Below, one piece after another: positions 45,130 through 47,145 of a stretch of 47,145 nucleotides of DNA. Source of the DNA: Magnetococcales bacterium (GTDB lineage: Bacteria > Pseudomonadota > Magnetococcia > Magnetococcales > Magnetaquicoccaceae). A model generated the notes under the pieces. The model made no database searches, had not been told where the DNA came from, and saw only the letters and a list, made by a program, of their open reading frames with translations. Location: positions 1,512 to 48,656 of the forward strand of contig JADFWP010000019.1 of assembly GCA_015234115.1 (NCBI GenBank). The letters run 5' to 3'. The stretch's first letter is position 1, and every line of letters starts with the position of its first letter. Position numbers and translations under genes: made by a program.

Positions 45130-45328
45130 AACCAGAACACCTGAACCGCGACCATTTCGGAATGATGCGTTCTTGACCCAAAGACATCGCCTGCGGCGAC
45201 CAGAGGGTGCGCTGCTGAAAAAGCGCGCCAAAGGCAAGGCAACCTCCCAGAGACTGCACCCCTGGATCCCATTGCAAACGACGCACTCCGAGATGGTCAC
45301 GGCATGGAGGGAGATCCCCTCACCCGGT

Positions 45329-45373
45329 AAAAAAAATGGCCCGCTTTCCCCTCCAGGAGGAAAACGGGCCATT
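45329..45373 (-). terminator. Rho-independent terminator of the small exported-protein gene
   Basis: On the minus strand a stem beginning with AATGGCCCG and continuing through CTCC pairs around a short TGGA-like loop. It is followed by eight T. It lies 26 nt after the stop at 45399 and is a textbook intrinsic terminator. The gap 45130-45328 shows no gene. Confidence 0.92.
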
Positions 45374-45398
45374 GCCTGCCCCGACACATCCAGACCGT

Positions 45399-45719
45399 TC
45401 ACCAGAGCATGGTGAGACCAATCATATATTTGTTGTTCTTTTCCTGTTCGGTCTCGACGGCACACATTCCGGCAGGCAGACGACTCTCGGAATCCACCCA
45501 CCCGGTGAGCGCCACTCCCTCTTGCAACTCCAGCCAGGAAGTTCCTTCCGCACGCGCACCACGCTCCTGGGAATTCCGGGAAAGAATGACCTCACGGGCG
45601 CCCCCACGATGCGCTTCCGCATCGCGTCCGGCAGTCGTCCGACTCTCACCCTGGGCACACGGAGTGAGCATCAAACCAAGGACACCAACGCCAACCCCCA
45701 GACCAGTCACGATTTTCAT
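45399..45719 (-). CDS. Small exported hypothetical protein
   Basis: 106 aa with a signal peptide (MKIVTGLGVGVGVLGLMLTPCAQG). The mature part is charged and polar with no recognised fold; a cysteine lies in MCAVETEQEKNNKYMIGLTMLW near the C-terminus. AGGGGCG lies 8 nt before the ATG. A strong terminator directly after the stop supports a real single-gene transcript. Function unknown. Confidence 0.68.
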   Translation of the reverse strand: MKIVTGLGVGVGVLGLMLTPCAQGESRTTAGRDAEAHRGGAREVILSRNSQERGARAEGTSWLELQEGVALTGWVDSESRLPAGMCAVETEQEKNNKYMIGLTMLW

Positions 45720-45822
45720 GGTGTTTCGCCCCTGTGCCGCTGCGATGCCAAGGATGGGTCAACCTGACCAACACCCTGGCCCCAATCAAAAATCGCGCCA
45801 TTATTCTACAAGTCAGAATCGG

Positions 45823-46692
45823 CTATTCCGTCCAGTGCAACTTTTCGCGCAATACCGTGTAGTGGTTGCGATTCGGGGCATGCAGCACCCGCAACGGACG
45901 GCTGGAACGGCGGACCAGAATTTCATCGCCATCCACCAGAGGAAATCCCGACTGACCGTCCAGGGTCAACAAACGATCCTGTCCGTTGTTGGTGAGAGTG
46001 ATGCGCACCGTACCAGTCCCAGGCACCACGATGGGACGATTGGTCAGGGTGTGCGGACAAATCGGCACCAGCAGAATCGCGTTCAACCCTGGATGGACAA
46101 TCGGACCGCCGGCAGACAAGGCATAGGCCGTGGAACCGGTCGGAGTGGAGACAATCAGACCATCCGCGCGACTGGAAAAGACAAACTGCCCGTCCATGGC
46201 CACATCGAACTCGATCATGCGGGCCAACTCCCCTTTGTGGACCACCACATCGTTGAGCACCCGACAAACCAGGGTCGTATTCCCGTGACGCACCACCTCC
46301 ACCGAAAGACGCATGCGCTCCTCGATGCGATACTCTCCGGCCAGCACCCGCGCCATGGCCGCGTACATGCTGTCGCGGGAGGTATCGGTGAGGAATCCCA
46401 GCCGTCCCATGTTGATTCCCAACAACGGCACATCCACCTCTTCGGCCGCCCGCGCCGCAGCGATGAAAGTGCCATCCCCGCCAATGACCACCACGATGTC
46501 CTGCCCTTCGGGCAAAAGCTCCTGGGTCTGTCGCGCGGCGCACTCCTCCGGAATCGAGGCCGCAGCGGCGATTTCATGGACCACGGTCACCTCGCAATCG
46601 TGAGCCACCAGCCACTCGGCCAACAGCCGGGTTGCATCCAGCGCGCGAGGATCGGAACGTTTGGTGATGATGCCTATCTGTCGCATGTCCAT
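45823..46692 (-). CDS. nadK: NAD kinase
   Basis: Phosphorylates NAD to NADP with ATP, the sole NADP source in most bacteria. The catalytic GGDGT lies in VVIGGDGTFIAAAR, followed by NDVVVHKG and STPTGSTAYALSAGGPIVHP. About 289 aa, usual length. Starts at ATG 46692 or 46686; both lack a strong ribosome site. The open frame beyond, up to 46929, crosses the tRNA remnant and is not coding. It reads away from the putative element boundary. Confidence 0.97.
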   Translation of the reverse strand: MDMRQIGIITKRSDPRALDATRLLAEWLVAHDCEVTVVHEIAAAASIPEECAARQTQELLPEGQDIVVVIGGDGTFIAAARAAEEVDVPLLGINMGRLGFLTDTSRDSMYAAMARVLAGEYRIEERMRLSVEVVRHGNTTLVCRVLNDVVVHKGELARMIEFDVAMDGQFVFSSRADGLIVSTPTGSTAYALSAGGPIVHPGLNAILLVPICPHTLTNRPIVVPGTGTVRITLTNNGQDRLLTLDGQSGFPLVDGDEILVRRSSRPLRVLHAPNRNHYTVLREKLHWTE

Positions 46693-46756
46693 TGCAAACC
46701 GGGAATATCCAGAAAGGTTGAGGCCGCGTTCCACCGATGCATCGGATGACTGGAAC

Positions 46757-46783
46757 AAAAAAAAAGCCACCTTGAGAGTGGCT
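46757..46783 (-). terminator. Rho-independent terminator behind the tRNA end
   Basis: On the minus strand AGCCAC and GTGGCT pair around a 7-nt loop and are followed by a run of nine or more T. It lies 17 nt beyond the CCA end of the tRNA-Val fragment and would terminate the tRNA transcript. Confidence 0.85.
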
Positions 46784-46799
46784 CCGTATTGTGCAGAGA

Positions 46800-46844
46800 T
46801 GGTGGGCGGCACAGGGATTGAACCTGTGACCCCTGCCGTGTGAA
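46800..46844 (-). tRNA. 3' fragment of tRNA-Val (CAC), probable attachment site
   Basis: On the minus strand the sequence holds an anticodon loop TTCACAC, 3' anticodon stem GGCAG, variable loop GGGTC, T arm with TTCAATC, acceptor GCCGCCC, then A and CCA. The 5' anticodon strand that should read CTGCC is absent: adjoining bases are AACGC, and no matching 5' half is found out to the window end. The tRNA is therefore truncated at the anticodon loop, the usual crossover zone for tyrosine integrases. The tRNA identity rests on loop reading only. Confidence 0.82.
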
Positions 46845-46912
46845 AGCGTTGTCGCATGGTTTTCCGGTCCACTTCCATGCACACCATCCCACCCCCGGTA
46901 TACAGATAACCT

Positions 46913-46930
46913 ATTGCAATTGATTGCAAT
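46913..46930. repeat. Two ATTGCAAT palindromes one helical turn apart
   Basis: ATTGCAAT at 46913-46920 and again at 46923-46930, start-to-start 10 bp. Each copy is self-complementary. The spacing suits a protein binding the same DNA face. It lies 70 bp from the tRNA fragment. Confidence 0.75.
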
Positions 46931-46971
46931 TATTTACTATGCTATGTTCATTCCGGTTCCGTGCATTCACG

Positions 46972-47001
46972 ATGGACTTAATATGGACTTAAATGGACTT
47001 A
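46972..47001. repeat. Three ATGGACTTA direct repeats, 10-11 bp apart
   Basis: Exact ATGGACTTA copies at 46972-46980, 46983-46991 and 46993-47001. Phased short direct repeats near a tRNA att core resemble arm-type binding sites of tyrosine integrases or excisionase sites. Confidence 0.8.
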
Positions 47002-47145
47002 CGGTGCAAGGGGGAGCAAACATGGCATGCAAAAGAAATTGGGCTCTTCCGGGGGAAGCGTACCTGAGGGGGTGACCTCACCCGACCAGAACCGCCGTGG
47101 CCTCGTGTAGCGCCATAATCCTCAACTTGAAGAACTCCATATCTG

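Larger units (their letters stand above)
46845..47145. other. Sequence beyond the tRNA remnant, possible integrated element end
   Basis: 300 bp without a recognisable gene and locally A/T-rich (46905-46960). It holds the two repeat sets listed separately. A 17-codon frame from ATG 47020 after AGGGGGAG is too short to call. No integrase reading frame begins before the window ends. Confidence 0.5.

Noticed and set aside
46661-46843. 60-codon frame ending GGTGIEPVTPAV
   Set aside because: This peptide is the well-known false translation across the 3' end of a tRNA gene.
1-47145. Magnetosome or defence gene cluster
   Set aside because: No mam/mms genes, restriction, toxin-antitoxin or CRISPR genes were recognised.

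Overview
The window is a GC-rich, gene-dense stretch of a motile, Gram-negative proteobacterial chromosome. It carries flagellin, CheR, CheX, a chemoreceptor, sigma-28-type promoters and a large share of sensory and cyclic-di-GMP genes. The gene mix recalls flagellated, microaerophilic aquatic Alphaproteobacteria or Magnetococcales-like bacteria. That placement is an impression only: no rRNA and no magnetosome gene is present.

Layout. (1) 1-7.5 kb: an 11-bp tandem repeat, cheR, then a leftward cluster of thioredoxin-like protein, ftsY, soluble lytic transglycosylase and a Cache-HAMP-GAF-GGDEF diguanylate cyclase, followed by a rightward glycosyltransferase. (2) 7.5-13.8 kb: a chemoreceptor with a C-terminal CheR-tether-like tail, a radical SAM protein of unknown function, a convergent gene encoding an H-NOX (heme/NO sensor) fused to a PilZ (c-di-GMP receptor) domain, and trxB. 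(3) 13.9-23.6 kb: a secreted MORN protein with a lysine-rich pentapeptide tail, a voltage-gated-type K+ channel with three RCK_C-like domains, a hybrid kinase with a periplasmic CxxCH heme motif, and a leftward group containing trkA and trkH. (4) 23.8-27.4 kb: mnmA, thiO, an ArgA-like acetyltransferase and a cold-shock gene with its terminator. (5) 27.9-33.5 kb: a GH17-GT2 beta-glucan synthase, an LTA-synthase-like phosphoglycerol transferase and rarA, tightly packed. (6) 33.5-41.2 kb: a 39-bp-arm inverted repeat, small proteins, cheX, an HD-GYP phosphodiesterase, a PilZ protein and a CBS-GAF hybrid histidine kinase. (7) 41.3-46.7 kb: an ABC-F ATPase, flagellin, a small sigma-28-preceded coiled-coil gene, a small exported protein and nadK. 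(8) 46.75-47.145 kb: a tRNA terminator and only the 3' part of a tRNA-Val, followed by phased direct repeats. This looks like the edge of an integrated element lying to the right.

How the parts connect. The region holds a full c-di-GMP circuit (synthesis by GGDEF, breakdown by HD-GYP, reading by two PilZ proteins) together with heme or redox inputs (H-NOX, CxxCH kinase, cysteine-rich GAF domains) and chemotaxis and flagellar outputs. Potassium transport (TrkA, TrkH, RCK channel) and envelope glucan decoration form a second theme of osmotic and envelope adaptation. The most novel-looking items are the H-NOX-PilZ fusion, the cysteine/histidine-rich GAF domains shared by three proteins here, the chemoreceptor-linked radical SAM protein, and the tRNA-associated element boundary.
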